Shown in pieces: positions 42,443 through 51,921 of a stretch of DNA of 64,000 nucleotides. Numbering within the stretch: the first letter of the stretch is position 1; every line of letters starts with the position of its first letter. This DNA is from Polaromonas sp. AET17H-212 (GTDB taxonomy: Bacteria > Pseudomonadota > Gammaproteobacteria > Burkholderiales > Burkholderiaceae_C). The position numbers and the translations under genes were made by a program. The notes beneath the pieces were generated by a model. It was not told the origin of the DNA and did not search any database. It saw only the letters and a program-made list of their open reading frames with translations. The stretch spans positions 410,862 through 474,861 of the forward strand of contig NZ_NBZW01000001.1 of NCBI RefSeq assembly GCF_002379085.1, given 5' to 3'.

Positions 42443-42458
42443 CAAATTCAGGACAGGC
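42383..42458 (-). repeat. REP-like palindromic repeat, copy 2, overlapping the ATP-grasp 3' end
   Basis: CCGTTCGCCCTGAGCTTGTC at the left and GACAAATTCAGGACAGGC at the right form a dyad with the same arms as the copy at 38628-38677, read the other way. The ATP-grasp stop codon (42440-42442) lies inside it. Confidence 0.75.
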
Positions 42459-42563
42459 CAAACGCAGCCCGCACGGACTTGTAGCGCTGGCCCGAGCAAC
42501 CGGGCCCTTTGGCCCGTTTCATCAAAACACCTCAACCCCTCGCCATCGCCCCGGAGAACCTGC

Positions 42564-43064
42564 ATGTCTGAGCGACCCGTCAACGTCCTGTTTCTGTGCA
42601 CCCACAACTCGGCCCGCAGCATTCTGGCCGAAGCCACACTGAACCACCTCGGCAAAGGGCGCTTCCGGGCCTTTTCGGCCGGCAGCAGCCCACGCGACAA
42701 CCAGCAGCCCAACCCGCTGGGCCTGCAGGCGCTCAAGAACGCAGGCATTCCGACCGAAGGCCTGCGCAGCAAGAGCTGGGACGAGTTTGCCGCTGCCGAT
42801 GCACCGCACATGGATCTGGTGATCACCGTCTGCGACAACGCCGCCGGCGAGGTCTGCCCCTACTGGCCCGGCCAGCCCGCCACCGCGCACTGGGGTTATG
42901 CCGATCCGTCGGAGGTCGAGGGTGATGAGGCCAAAAAACGCGAGGCCTTCCGCAGGACCCTGCTGGCGATACGCCGCCGCATCGATCTGCTGATCAACCT
43001 GCCGCCGGAAAAACTCGAGCGCGCCGTGGTGCAGCAAGCCGCACGGGACCTGGCGCATTCATGA
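42564..43064 (+). CDS. arsC2: Thioredoxin-type arsenate reductase (LMW phosphatase fold)
   Basis: The 166-residue protein has the low-molecular-weight phosphatase P-loop (VLFLCTHNSARS, Cys near residue 12) and the conserved ITVCDNAAGEVCPYWPG segment with later cysteines used in the redox relay, then the HWGYADPSEVEG motif. It reduces arsenate with thioredoxin or a related donor. It is a different family from the glutaredoxin-type ArsC at 40269. The ATG at 42564 has a GGAGA site; a frame open from 42399 runs through the REP repeat and is rejected. Confidence 0.93.
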   Translation: MSERPVNVLFLCTHNSARSILAEATLNHLGKGRFRAFSAGSSPRDNQQPNPLGLQALKNAGIPTEGLRSKSWDEFAAADAPHMDLVITVCDNAAGEVCPYWPGQPATAHWGYADPSEVEGDEAKKREAFRRTLLAIRRRIDLLINLPPEKLERAVVQQAARDLAHS

Positions 43065-43114
43065 CCCCCTCTGCCTGAAGTCTCGCCGCCCTTCATCCAA
43101 AAAATCAAAACAAT

Positions 43115-44404
43115 ATGCTCGTCGCCCTGCTGATATTTGTCGCCACTCTTGTTCTGGTCATCTGGCAACCACGCGGGCTCGGCATTGGCTGGAGCGCCAT
43201 GTTCGGCGCCGTGCTGGCTTTGGTACTGGGCGTTGTTCAGCTCAGCGACATACCGACCGTCTGGCACATCGTCTGGAACGCGACCGCCACCTTCATCGCC
43301 GTGATCATCATCAGCCTGCTGCTCGACGAAGCCGGTTTTTTTGAATGGGCAGCGCTGCATGTGGCGCGCTGGGGCGGCGGGCGCGGCAAGAGGCTGTTCG
43401 CATTGATCATCCTGCTGGGCGCCGCGGTCGCGGCGCTGTTTGCCAACGACGGCGCGGCGCTGATCCTCACGCCCATCGTCATGGCCATGCTGGTGGCACT
43501 GGGCTTCACGCCGGCGGCCACACTCGCCTTTGTGATGGCGGCCGGTTTTATTGCCGACGTGGCCAGCTTGCCGCTGGTGGTCTCCAACCTGGTCAACATC
43601 GTGTCGGCCGACTTCTTCAACATCGGCTTCAACGACTATGCCGCCGTGATGATTCCAGTAAATGTTGTCGCGGTGGCGTCCGCGCTGGCCATGCTGCTGC
43701 TTTACTTTCGCAAGAGCATTCCTGCGCACTATGACGCAACCCAGCTCAAACAGCCGAATGCGGCGATTCGCGATGCGGCCACCTTCCGCATGGGCTGGGT
43801 GGTGCTGGCGCTGCTGCTGGTCGGCTTCTTCGGCCTGGAGCCGCTGGGCGTGCCGGTCAGCGCGACGGCCGCCGCCGGGGCGCTGCTGCTGCTGGGCGTG
43901 GCGGCGCGCGGCCACATCATCAGCACACGCAAGGTGCTGCGCGAGGCGCCCTGGCAGATTGTGGTGTTCTCGCTGGGCATGTACTTGGTGGTGTACGGTT
44001 TGCGCAACCAGGGCCTGACCGCGTCCATTACCCGCCTGCTCGATTATTTTGCCGAAGGCGGCATCTGGGGCGCGGCGCTGGGCACCGGCCTGCTGACCGC
44101 GCTGCTGTCCTCGGTGATGAACAACATGCCGACGGTGCTGGTCGGAGCGCTCTCCATCGATGCCACCCACGCGACCGGCGTTGTCAGGGACGCCATGATT
44201 TATGCCAATGTGATCGGCAGCGACCTCGGTCCTAAAATCACGCCCATCGGCTCATTGGCAACCCTGCTGTGGCTGCATGTGCTGGAACGCAAGGGCATGA
44301 AAATCACTTGGGGCTACTACTTCAAGGTCGGCATCGTGCTGACCGTGCCGGTGCTGCTGCTCACGCTGGCCGCGCTGGCCCTTCGCCTGGGTTTGAGCGC
44401 GTGA
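43115..44404 (+). CDS. arsB: Arsenite efflux membrane transporter ArsB
   Basis: The 429-residue protein has about twelve hydrophobic segments and typical ArsB stretches: [52 protein letters not shown] and [13 protein letters not shown]. It exports arsenite and antimonite, alone or with ArsA; no arsA is present. It lies 50 bases after the arsC2 stop and 46 bases before the MFS gene in the same operon. Confidence 0.97.
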   Translation: MLVALLIFVATLVLVIWQPRGLGIGWSAMFGAVLALVLGVVQLSDIPTVWHIVWNATATFIAVIIISLLLDEAGFFEWAALHVARWGGGRGKRLFALIILLGAAVAALFANDGAALILTPIVMAMLVALGFTPAATLAFVMAAGFIADVASLPLVVSNLVNIVSADFFNIGFNDYAAVMIPVNVVAVASALAMLLLYFRKSIPAHYDATQLKQPNAAIRDAATFRMGWVVLALLLVGFFGLEPLGVPVSATAAAGALLLLGVAARGHIISTRKVLREAPWQIVVFSLGMYLVVYGLRNQGLTASITRLLDYFAEGGIWGAALGTGLLTALLSSVMNNMPTVLVGALSIDATHATGVVRDAMIYANVIGSDLGPKITPIGSLATLLWLHVLERKGMKITWGYYFKVGIVLTVPVLLLTLAALALRLGLSA

Positions 44405-44450
44405 CCGTTTCACACCCGGCGCATCCCTCGGCATCTGCTGCCGGCGGCTG

Positions 44451-45659
44451 ATGCGCCCCTCTCGTACCCTCACCGTCGCCAGCCTCGGCATTGCCCAGAC
44501 CCTGGCCTGGGCGTCCAGTTATTACCTGCCGGCCATGCTGGCGAATTCGATGGCGCGCGACCTCGGTGTCGGTGTGCCGACGGTGTTCCTCGGGTTTTCG
44601 CTGGCGCTGGTGGTGTCCGCCCTGCTCGGCCCCTTCGCCGGCAAGACGATTGACCGGTATGGCGGCCGGCCGGTGCTGGCCGCCGCCAGCTTCATCTTTG
44701 CCGCCGGGCTCGCCGCCCTGGCCCTGGCGCAGGGGCCGGTCGGCCTGTTTGTGGCCTGGGCCGTTCTGGGCGTGGCCATGGCCGCCGGCCTGTATGAAGC
44801 CGCCTTTGCCACGCTGGTGCACCTGTATGGCAAGGACGCGCGCGGAGCCATCACCGGCATCACACTGCTGGCCGGTTTTGCCAGCACCGTGGGCTGGCCG
44901 CTGTCGGCCTGGCTGGAACTCGAATGGGGCTGGCGTGCCGCCTGCGGGGTGTGGGCCGGCCTGCATCTGCTGGTGGCGCTGCCGCTGAACTGGATGCTAC
45001 CTGCATCGCCTGCGTCACCCCCATCGCCGGCCGCCGTGCCGGTGGCGCCGGCAACCACGGCCATCGCACCCGCACCAGCGCCCGAAGCTGCGCAGAGCTC
45101 GGCACGCACCGCGGCGCTGCTGGCCTTTGTGTTCGCCGTGACCTGGTTCATCAGCACCGCCATGGCCGCGCACCTGCCGCGCCTGCTGCAGGTCCACGGC
45201 GTGCCGCTGGCCACGGCGCTGGTGTTTGCCGGGCTGGTCGGCCCGGCTCAGGTGGCCGGGCGGCTGCTCGAATATGGACTGCTGCGCAACATCCATCCGC
45301 TGGTGTCGGCGCGCGTCGCCGGGGCCATGCACACGCTGGGCGCCCTGGTGTTCCTGTTTGTCGGCGTGCCGGCGGGGGCTGTGTTCACAATGCTGCACGG
45401 TGCCGGCAACGGCGTGCTGACGATTGCCAAGGGCACGCTGCCGCTGGCGCTGTTCGGCGCAAAGGACTACGGCGCGCGCCAGGGCCTGCTGATGGTGCCG
45501 GCGCGTTTTGCGCAGGCCCTGTCGCCCTGGCTGTTTGGCCTGGCGATTGACCGCTTCGGCGCGGGCGCGCTGTGGTTCTCCGCCGCGCTGGGCGGTCTTG
45601 GCCTGGCGGCCTTGATGCTGCTGCAGGGCCCGCGCGTGGCACAGGTCCGGCCCGCCTGA
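44451..45659 (+). CDS. MFS transporter of the arsenic operon
   Basis: The 402-residue protein has twelve predicted membrane helices in two bundles, with an Ala/Pro-rich central loop (about residues 182-215) and the MFS loop motif as GKTIDRYGGRP. It is the last gene of the ars run. Related MFS proteins are common in ars operons and may export an organic or conjugated arsenical, but the substrate here is not known. Linkage to the ATP-grasp gene makes a conjugate exporter worth testing. Confidence 0.82.
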   Translation: MRPSRTLTVASLGIAQTLAWASSYYLPAMLANSMARDLGVGVPTVFLGFSLALVVSALLGPFAGKTIDRYGGRPVLAAASFIFAAGLAALALAQGPVGLFVAWAVLGVAMAAGLYEAAFATLVHLYGKDARGAITGITLLAGFASTVGWPLSAWLELEWGWRAACGVWAGLHLLVALPLNWMLPASPASPPSPAAVPVAPATTAIAPAPAPEAAQSSARTAALLAFVFAVTWFISTAMAAHLPRLLQVHGVPLATALVFAGLVGPAQVAGRLLEYGLLRNIHPLVSARVAGAMHTLGALVFLFVGVPAGAVFTMLHGAGNGVLTIAKGTLPLALFGAKDYGARQGLLMVPARFAQALSPWLFGLAIDRFGAGALWFSAALGGLGLAALMLLQGPRVAQVRPA

Positions 45660-45671
45660 TTCAGCGCGCCC

Positions 45672-46175
45672 TCAGGCCAGCCACTTCTGCAGGAACTGCG
45701 CCTGACCCAGGGACGGGTCGAGCTGGTAGCCGGCAAAACCGATGCGCTCATATAACTTGATGGCGGGCGCATTGCCCTGCAGCACCTCCAGCGTGAGTTT
45801 GCAGGCACCGCGCTCGCGGGCGATGGCTTCGACCAGCGCCAGCAGCTGCTCGCCGACACGCCGGCCGCGGTGGCTGGCCAGCACCACCACGTCGTGCACG
45901 TTGACCAGCGGCCGGCAGGCGAAGGTTGAAAACCCCTCGATGCAGTTGACCAGCCCGACCGGCTGGGTGCCGTCGAAGGCCAGCACGCTGAACGCCTGGG
46001 GCCGCGCGGCCAGTTCCGCCACCAGGTGGGTTTTGGCGAACTCGCTCAGGGGCTGACCGCCGCCGGCCGGGTCCCGCGCATAGGCGTCGAGCAGAAAGAC
46101 CAGCGTATCGGCGTGTGCGGGGTCGCGGTAGTCCGCGCGGCTGATGCGCAAGCCGGAAGCGGCGATATCGGTCAT
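45672..46175 (-). CDS. GNAT family N-acetyltransferase
   Basis: The 167-residue protein has the acetyl-CoA loop as VLASHRGRRVGEQLLALVE (near residues 99-117) and the late GNAT segment NAPAIKLYERIGFAGYQL. The substrate cannot be inferred. It is convergent with the MFS gene (12 bases apart). Confidence 0.9.
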   Translation of the reverse strand: MTDIAASGLRISRADYRDPAHADTLVFLLDAYARDPAGGGQPLSEFAKTHLVAELAARPQAFSVLAFDGTQPVGLVNCIEGFSTFACRPLVNVHDVVVLASHRGRRVGEQLLALVEAIARERGACKLTLEVLQGNAPAIKLYERIGFAGYQLDPSLGQAQFLQKWLA

Positions 46176-46567
46176 GGGGAGGTGCCCTGTGGAAAAGTGG
46201 ATACGGCGATTCTAAGCAGCGGGTCCGCGCCCCGACCGCAACACCCTCTCCGAAGTTATACAGCAAAACGGCCTCCAGCCCAGACAGGTACATCGCCAAC
46301 AGCTATCAAAAACAGAGCAATGTACACCAACAGACAGTCGCCGCCGGCGCTTTCCGCCAGGGTGCGTGCCGGGCCGCTGCTCTTTACCGGACATTTACGC
46401 AGCCCTTTCCGGCGCTACACCTGCGTGTGAAGCCTTGCAGTGATAATTCTTTGGCGAGCTGAAAAATACACGCTGGCAGTGCCAAGGCGCCGCTGGTGAC
46501 AACCCCCATCAAACACAAAAAAAGTGCCGCGCCAGACCGCTGGTGCGGTGGGCAACAAGGACAGCTG
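46176..46567 (+). other. 392-base gap before mdtA
   Basis: The gap holds one minus-strand ATAGCTG repeat (46261-46321) and otherwise no coding capacity that I accept. GATAAT at 46442 is a possible -10 box for the efflux operon without a clear -35 partner. No regulator gene is adjacent. Confidence 0.5.
46261..46321 (-). repeat. ATAGCTG-family repeat
   Basis: On the minus strand it reads ATTGCTCTGTTTTTGATAGC, TGTTGGCGAT, TCTGGGCTGGAGGCC and GTTTTGC, a full-length copy in the gap upstream of the efflux operon. Confidence 0.72.
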
Positions 46568-48121
46568 ATGGACCCAAAATCTGAGGCGCCGGCCGCCGGC
46601 CCCGAGACCCTCCCCCGCAAACGCCCGAGCCGCCGCGCCATCCTGATTGGCAGCGCCATCGCGGTGATCGCGCTGGCCGGCACCGGCTGGCTCGCCTGGC
46701 ACCTGACCCATCCCGCCACAGACAGCAGCACCGCCGCCCCCGGCGGCGGCGCCCGCCGCGGCCCGCCGGCCACCACGGTCGGCGTGGCCACCGCCGAGCG
46801 GGCCAGCATTCCTATCCTTCTGGACGCCCTGGGCACGGTCACACCGCAAGCCACGGTCAAGGTGCGTCCGCAGGTCTCGGGTGTGCTGCAGAAAGTGCTG
46901 TTCAAGGAAGGCCAGATGCTGCGCGCCGGCGAACTCATGGCCACCATCGACCCGCGCCAGTTTGAACTCGCCCTGCAGCAGGCCAGCGGCCAGCGCCAGC
47001 GCGACGAGGCCCAGCTCGACAGCGCACGTGTCACGCTGCAGCGTTTCAGGACCCTCTTGGGCCAGGACTCGATTGCCCGCCAGGAGGTCGACTCCCAGGC
47101 CGCGCTGGTCAAGCAGCTCGAGGGCACAGTCGTGATTGACAAGGCCAACGAAGGCGCGGCCCGCCTGAACCTGAGCTATACCCGGGTGGTCGCGCCGGTC
47201 AGCGGCCGCGTCGGCCTGCGCGCCGTGGACGTGGGCAATGTGGTGAGTCCCAGCGATGCCAACGGCATTGCCCTGATCACCCAGGTCACCCCGATTGACG
47301 TGGTGTTTTCCATTCCACAGGACCAGGTCGGCGAATTGCAGCAGGCCGTCAGTGCCGGCAGCGTGATGAAGGTCACCGCGCTCGACCGCACCCGCGCGGC
47401 CACGCTGGACACCGGCGTGTTTGCCTCGCTCGACAACCAGATCGACACTACCACTGGCACGGTCAAGGCCAAGGCGCGTTTTGCCAACAGCCAGCTCACG
47501 CTGTTCCCGAGTCAGTTTGTCAATGTGCAGTTGCTGGTCCGCACCATCGACAACGCCGTGGTGGTGCCGGTGACCGCCGTGCGCCTCGGCAGCAGCGGCG
47601 ACTATGTGTATGTGCTCAACGCCGAGCGCACCGTGAGCCTGCGCCCCGTCAAGCGCGGACCGGCCACGGTGGACAAGATCGTGATCGCCTCCGGCCTGCA
47701 GGTGGGCGAACGCGTCATCACCGAGGGTGCCGACAGGCTCAAGGACGGCGCCCGCGTGGTGCTGCCGGGCGACGCACCGGGCGGCGGCGGTCGCGCCGCG
47801 GGCGGGCGCCGGCCCCAGGGCGCGGCGTCGGCCCCGCGCGGCGACGCCAGTGCACCCGCCGGCGCTGCCACGCCGCAAGCCAGTGCCTCTGCACCGGCCG
47901 GCGCCCCCGCCGTGGCCGCGCAAACGCCGGCCATAGCGGCCACCCCGCCTTCCGCGCAGCAGCGCCAGCGATTCCTCGACCAGGTGAAGGACGACCCGGA
48001 GGCGCTGGCGCGGCGCCAGGCCCTGCTGGCGCAAATCGACCGCGGCGAGCCGGCCGCACTGGCGCGCTGGCAGCAGATCATGGAACGGCGGCGCCAGGGC
48101 GCGCAGGCGCCGGCGCAATGA
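46568..48121 (+). CDS. mdtA: RND efflux periplasmic adaptor, MdtA-like
   Basis: The 517-residue membrane-fusion protein has an N-terminal membrane anchor (ILIGSAIAVIALAGTGWLAW, about residues 24-43), lipoyl and hairpin domains (VSGVLQKVLFKEGQMLRAGE, NLSYTRVVAPVSGRVGLR) and a beta-barrel domain (VVVPVTAVRLGSSGDYVYV). An Ala/Pro/Gly-rich tail of about 100 residues after residue 410 ends in a charged helix and is longer than in E. coli MdtA. It links the two pump subunits with the outer-membrane channel. The ATG at 46568 has an AAGGACAG ribosome site; a GTG at 46496 in frame is less likely. Confidence 0.92.
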   Translation: MDPKSEAPAAGPETLPRKRPSRRAILIGSAIAVIALAGTGWLAWHLTHPATDSSTAAPGGGARRGPPATTVGVATAERASIPILLDALGTVTPQATVKVRPQVSGVLQKVLFKEGQMLRAGELMATIDPRQFELALQQASGQRQRDEAQLDSARVTLQRFRTLLGQDSIARQEVDSQAALVKQLEGTVVIDKANEGAARLNLSYTRVVAPVSGRVGLRAVDVGNVVSPSDANGIALITQVTPIDVVFSIPQDQVGELQQAVSAGSVMKVTALDRTRAATLDTGVFASLDNQIDTTTGTVKAKARFANSQLTLFPSQFVNVQLLVRTIDNAVVVPVTAVRLGSSGDYVYVLNAERTVSLRPVKRGPATVDKIVIASGLQVGERVITEGADRLKDGARVVLPGDAPGGGGRAAGGRRPQGAASAPRGDASAPAGAATPQASASAPAGAPAVAAQTPAIAATPPSAQQRQRFLDQVKDDPEALARRQALLAQIDRGEPAALARWQQIMERRRQGAQAPAQ

Positions 48122-48143
48122 CAGCCTCCAGGCAACTGCCCGC

Positions 48144-51100
48144 ATGAGCCCGTCCAGTCCTTTCATTCAGCGGCCGGTTGCCACCGCGCTGCTAATGGTG
48201 GCCATCGTGCTGGCCGGCCTGGTCGGTTTCAAATTTTTGCCGCTGTCGGCCCTGCCGCAGGTGGACTACCCGACCATCCAGGTGCAGACGCTGTACCCCG
48301 GCGCCAGCCCCGAGGTCATGGCGCAGACCGTGACGGCGCCGCTGGAGCGCCAGTTCGGCCAGATGGCCGGGCTGCAGCGCCTGAGTTCCACCAGTGCGGC
48401 GGGCGTCTCCATCGTCACCTTGCAGTTCGGCCTGGGCCTGAGCCTGGACGTGGCCGAGCAGCAGGTGCAAGCGGCCATCAATGCCGGCGGCTCGCTGCTG
48501 CCGGCCGACCTGCCGGCGCCGCCGGTGTATGCCAAGGTCAACCCGGCCGACGCGCCGGTGCTCACGCTGGCGATCACCTCCGACAGCCTGCCGCTCACCG
48601 AGGTGCAGAACATCGTCAACACCCGCCTCGCGCTGAAGATCAGCCAGGTCAGCGGCGTCGGCCTGGTCTCGCTCAGCGGCGGCCAGCGGCCCGCCGTGCG
48701 CATCCAGGCGGACACGCGCGCCCTGGCCTCTTACGGCCTCGGCCTCGATTCGCTGCGCACCGCGATTGCGGCGGCCAATGCCAACGGCGCCAAGGGCAGC
48801 ATCGACGGGCCGACACGTTCGTACTCCATCAACTCCAACGACCAGTTGCTGGCAGCCAGCGAGTACAAGAACCTGGTCATTGCCTTTCGCAACGGCGCAG
48901 CGGTGCGTGTGGCCGATGTGGCGCAGGTCGTCGACAGCGCCGAAAACGTCAAGCTCGGCGCCTGGTCGGGTCTGAAACCGGCCATCATCCTGAACGTGCA
49001 GCGCCAGCCCGGCGCCAACGTGATTGCCACCGTGGACGCGATCAAGGCCCGCCTGCCCGAGCTGCAGGCCGGCCTGCCGACCGCCATGAAGGTCGATGTA
49101 CTGAGCGACCGCACCACCGGCATACGCGCCTCGGTGCTGCATGTGGAGATCGAGTTGCTGCTGGCCGTGGTGATGGTGGTGCTGGTGATTTTTGCGTTTT
49201 TGCGCAACCTCCGCGCCACCGTGATTGCCAGCCTGGCCGTGCCGATCTCGCTGATCGGCACCTGCGGCGCCATGTATTTGCTGGGCTACAGCCTGAACAA
49301 CCTGAGCCTGATGGCGCTGACGATTGCCACCGGTTTTGTGGTCGACGACGCGATCGTGATGATAGAAAACATCTCGCGCTACATCGAAAAAGGCGAGACG
49401 CCCATGGCCGCCGCGCTCAAGGGCGCGCAGCAGATCGGCTTCACCATCATCTCGCTGACGGTCTCGCTGATCGCCGTGCTGATTCCGCTGCTGTTCATGG
49501 GCGACGTGGTCGGCCGGCTGTTCCGCGAGTTCGCGGTCACGCTGGCCATCACCATCCTGATCTCGGCGGTGGTGTCACTGACGCTGGTGCCCATGATGTC
49601 GGCCAGATGGCTCAGGCATGAACCGGAAACCGGCGGCAGCCCGACCAGCGCGAAACTGCAGAAATTTTTTGACGGCGTGATCACGCGTTACGACCAGTCG
49701 CTGACCTGGGTGCTCAGGCGCCAGGGCCTGACCCTGATCGTGGCGCTGGCCACGCTGCTGCTGACCGTGCTGCTGTATGTGCTGATTCCCAAAGGCCTGT
49801 TCCCGACCCAGGACACCGGCCAGTTGCAGGCGCGCATCGAGACCTCCCAATCGGTGTCTTATGCACGCATGGCCGAGCTGCAGCAGGCGGCGGCCAAGGC
49901 CATCCTGGAAGACCCCGATGTGGACACCCTGAGTTCCTTCATCGGCGTGGATGCGGCCAACAACACCATGCTGCACACCGGCCGCATGCTGATCAACCTC
50001 AAGCGCGCACGCAGCAGCAGCCAGCAGGACACCATGGACCGGCTGCAACGCCGCGCCGGCGCGGTGGCCGGCGTCACCATGTACCTGCAGCCCACGCAGG
50101 ACCTGACCATCGACGCCGAAACCGGCCCGACGCAGTTCCGTGTGTCGCTGGAAGGTTCGGACACGGCCACGGTGGCGCTGTGGGCCAACAGGCTGGCGCA
50201 GCGCATGCAGGCGTTGCCGGCCCTGCGCAACATCGCCTCGGACGCCGGCGCCACCGGTGCCTCGGCCTACATCTCGGTGGACCGCGACACCGCCTCGCGC
50301 GTCGGCGTGACGACCTCGGCGATTGACGACGCGCTGTACAGCGCTTTTGGCCAGCGCATCGTCTCGACCATTTTCACCGAGACCAACCAGTACCGTGTGA
50401 TCCTCGAGGCCCGGCCCGACCCCCTGATGACCGCGGCCGCGCTGGGCAGCCTGCCGCTCAAAACCGGCTCCGGCGTCACCACCCCGCTGGCCAGCATCGC
50501 CACCATCACCGAGCAGCCCGCTCCGCTGCAGATCACCCGCGTGGCCCAGTACCCGGCGACAACGCTGGGTTTCGACACGGCACCGGGCGTGTCGCTCGGC
50601 AAGGCGGTGGGTGAGGTCAAGCAGGCGGCCAAAGACATCGCCCTGCCCGGCAGCGTGACGCTGACCTTTCTCGGCGCGGCTGGCGCCTACCAGACCTCGC
50701 TGTCCAGCCAGTTGTGGCTGATCCTGGCGGCGGTGATTTGCGTCTACATCGTGCTCGGCGTGTTGTATGAAAGTTATATCCACCCGCTGACGATTCTCTC
50801 GACCCTGCCTTCGGCCGGCGTCGGCGCGCTGCTGGCCCTGATGATCAGCGGCTCCGACCTCGGGGTGATCGGCATCATCGGCATCATTCTCCTGATCGGC
50901 ATCGTGAAAAAGAACGCGATCATGATGATCGACTTCGCCATCGACGCCGAACGCAGCGAAGGCAAGTCGCCGCAGGACGCGATTCACCAGGCCGCACTGC
51001 TGCGCTTCCGGCCCATCCTCATGACCACCCTGGCCGCACTGTTTGCCGCCGTGCCGCTGATGCTGGGCTGGGGCGAAGGGGCAGAGTTGCGCCGGCCGCT

Positions 51101-51221
51101 GGGCCTGGCCATTTTCGGCGGCCTGATCGTCAGCCAGGTGCTCACGCTGTTCACGACGCCGGTGATTTATCTGGCGTTTGACAGGATGGGGCAGAGGTTT
51201 GGGCGGAGGGGTTCCGTGTGA
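48144..51221 (+). CDS. mdtB: RND multidrug efflux pump subunit, MdtB-like
   Basis: The 1025-residue inner-membrane pump has twelve membrane helices with large periplasmic loops. It begins SPFIQRPVATALLMVAIVLA, and the proton-relay helix 4 segment ATGFVVDDAIVMIENISRYI with paired Asp is clear; GIIGIILLIGIVKKNAIMMI marks the second half. MdtB and MdtC form a mixed trimer in E. coli, exporting bile salts, novobiocin and metals. It lies 22 bases after mdtA. Its stop is followed by a 700-base gap with a large palindrome. Confidence 0.95.
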   Translation: MSPSSPFIQRPVATALLMVAIVLAGLVGFKFLPLSALPQVDYPTIQVQTLYPGASPEVMAQTVTAPLERQFGQMAGLQRLSSTSAAGVSIVTLQFGLGLSLDVAEQQVQAAINAGGSLLPADLPAPPVYAKVNPADAPVLTLAITSDSLPLTEVQNIVNTRLALKISQVSGVGLVSLSGGQRPAVRIQADTRALASYGLGLDSLRTAIAAANANGAKGSIDGPTRSYSINSNDQLLAASEYKNLVIAFRNGAAVRVADVAQVVDSAENVKLGAWSGLKPAIILNVQRQPGANVIATVDAIKARLPELQAGLPTAMKVDVLSDRTTGIRASVLHVEIELLLAVVMVVLVIFAFLRNLRATVIASLAVPISLIGTCGAMYLLGYSLNNLSLMALTIATGFVVDDAIVMIENISRYIEKGETPMAAALKGAQQIGFTIISLTVSLIAVLIPLLFMGDVVGRLFREFAVTLAITILISAVVSLTLVPMMSARWLRHEPETGGSPTSAKLQKFFDGVITRYDQSLTWVLRRQGLTLIVALATLLLTVLLYVLIPKGLFPTQDTGQLQARIETSQSVSYARMAELQQAAAKAILEDPDVDTLSSFIGVDAANNTMLHTGRMLINLKRARSSSQQDTMDRLQRRAGAVAGVTMYLQPTQDLTIDAETGPTQFRVSLEGSDTATVALWANRLAQRMQALPALRNIASDAGATGASAYISVDRDTASRVGVTTSAIDDALYSAFGQRIVSTIFTETNQYRVILEARPDPLMTAAALGSLPLKTGSGVTTPLASIATITEQPAPLQITRVAQYPATTLGFDTAPGVSLGKAVGEVKQAAKDIALPGSVTLTFLGAAGAYQTSLSSQLWLILAAVICVYIVLGVLYESYIHPLTILSTLPSAGVGALLALMISGSDLGVIGIIGIILLIGIVKKNAIMMIDFAIDAERSEGKSPQDAIHQAALLRFRPILMTTLAALFAAVPLMLGWGEGAELRRPLGLAIFGGLIVSQVLTLFTTPVIYLAFDRMGQRFGRRGSV

Positions 51222-51244
51222 ACCCCCTCCCCCCGCAGTTTGTC

Positions 51245-51265
51245 ATCCCGGACTTGATCCGGGAT
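51245..51265 (+). repeat. Short dyad repeat after mdtB
   Basis: ATCCCGGA, five bases, TCCGGGAT forms a perfect eight-base hairpin 24 bases after the mdtB stop. The surrounding TCATCCCGGACTTGATCCGG is a common dispersed sequence in proteobacteria. There is no T-run. Confidence 0.6.
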
Positions 51266-51344
51266 CCATGGTGGCGCTCTCCCAGCATCGTTCGGGCAGA
51301 GCCTGTCGGAGCCGTCTTCCCTTCCTGCGTTGGAGGTTTGCCCG

Positions 51345-51874
51345 CTAGCCGGGGGTTGCCCGGCGGCAACTCACTTTCTTTTGTCTCGCCAAAAGAAAGT
51401 AAGCAAAGAAAAGGCGACCCTGCTGTCTGCGTCCCCTGCGCTGCGCTCCGGGGCAACCTGCGGTGCTCGGTCCAGCCGGGGCCGGGCTCGAACTCGCTAC
51501 GCTCAGGCAATCGCCCGTCCTCGTCCGTCTGGCCCTGCGCTCCTCGGCGCTGCCAGAAGGGTGGTGGGTTCGGGAGCGGGTTCGGATTCGGAATCGGGCT
51601 CCGGCGAGGACGCGCTTTGCGCGTCCTCGCCTCCCCGAACTGGAATTTATTCCCCCACCCGTCAGGCTGGGCCGAGGAGCGCAGGCAAAAGCGGATCAGG
51701 GCTCGCGATTGTCTGAGCCGCAGGCGAGTTCGAGCGAGACCCCGCTTTTGCCGAGCACCGCAGGTTGCCCGCAGCGAAGCGAAGGGACCCGGACTGTCGG
51801 GTCGCCTTTTCTTTGGTGACTTTCTTTTGGCGACGCAAAAGAAAGTTACTTGCCGCCGGGCAACCCCCGGCCAA
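51345..51874. repeat. Long palindromic element of about 530 bases between mdtB and mdtC
   Basis: The outer left arm (CTAGCCGGGGGTTGCCCGGC, ACTTTCTTTTG, CGCCAAAAGAAAGT, CAAAGAAAAGGCGACCC) is repeated in reverse at the right end, ending in GGCCAAC. Both arms continue inward through GGGCAACCTGCGGTGCTCGG-like, CTCGAACTCGC-like and TGCGCTCCTCGG-like blocks, so each arm is about 240 bases long with roughly 75-90% identity by eye. The centre (51603-51631) is a near-perfect hairpin GCGAGGACGCGC / GCGCGTCCTCGC. Both strands keep short open frames, but I see no transposase. It fills most of the 51222-51921 gap. Confidence 0.85.
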
Positions 51875-51921
51875 CAGGCGCAACCCGTACAACCGAAGCA
51901 GCGAACAGCGGAGACGAAGAG

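Noticed and set aside
42399..42563. 55-codon upstream extension of the thioredoxin-type arsC
   Set aside because: It runs through the REP-like repeat; the ATG at 42564 has a ribosome site and starts the conserved fold.
46415..48166. A 583-codon frame antisense to mdtA
   Set aside because: Shadow of mdtA; no start signal and no domain.
51345..51874. The palindrome as an insertion sequence
   Set aside because: No transposase-sized frame, no DDE or HUH motif and no target duplication could be seen.
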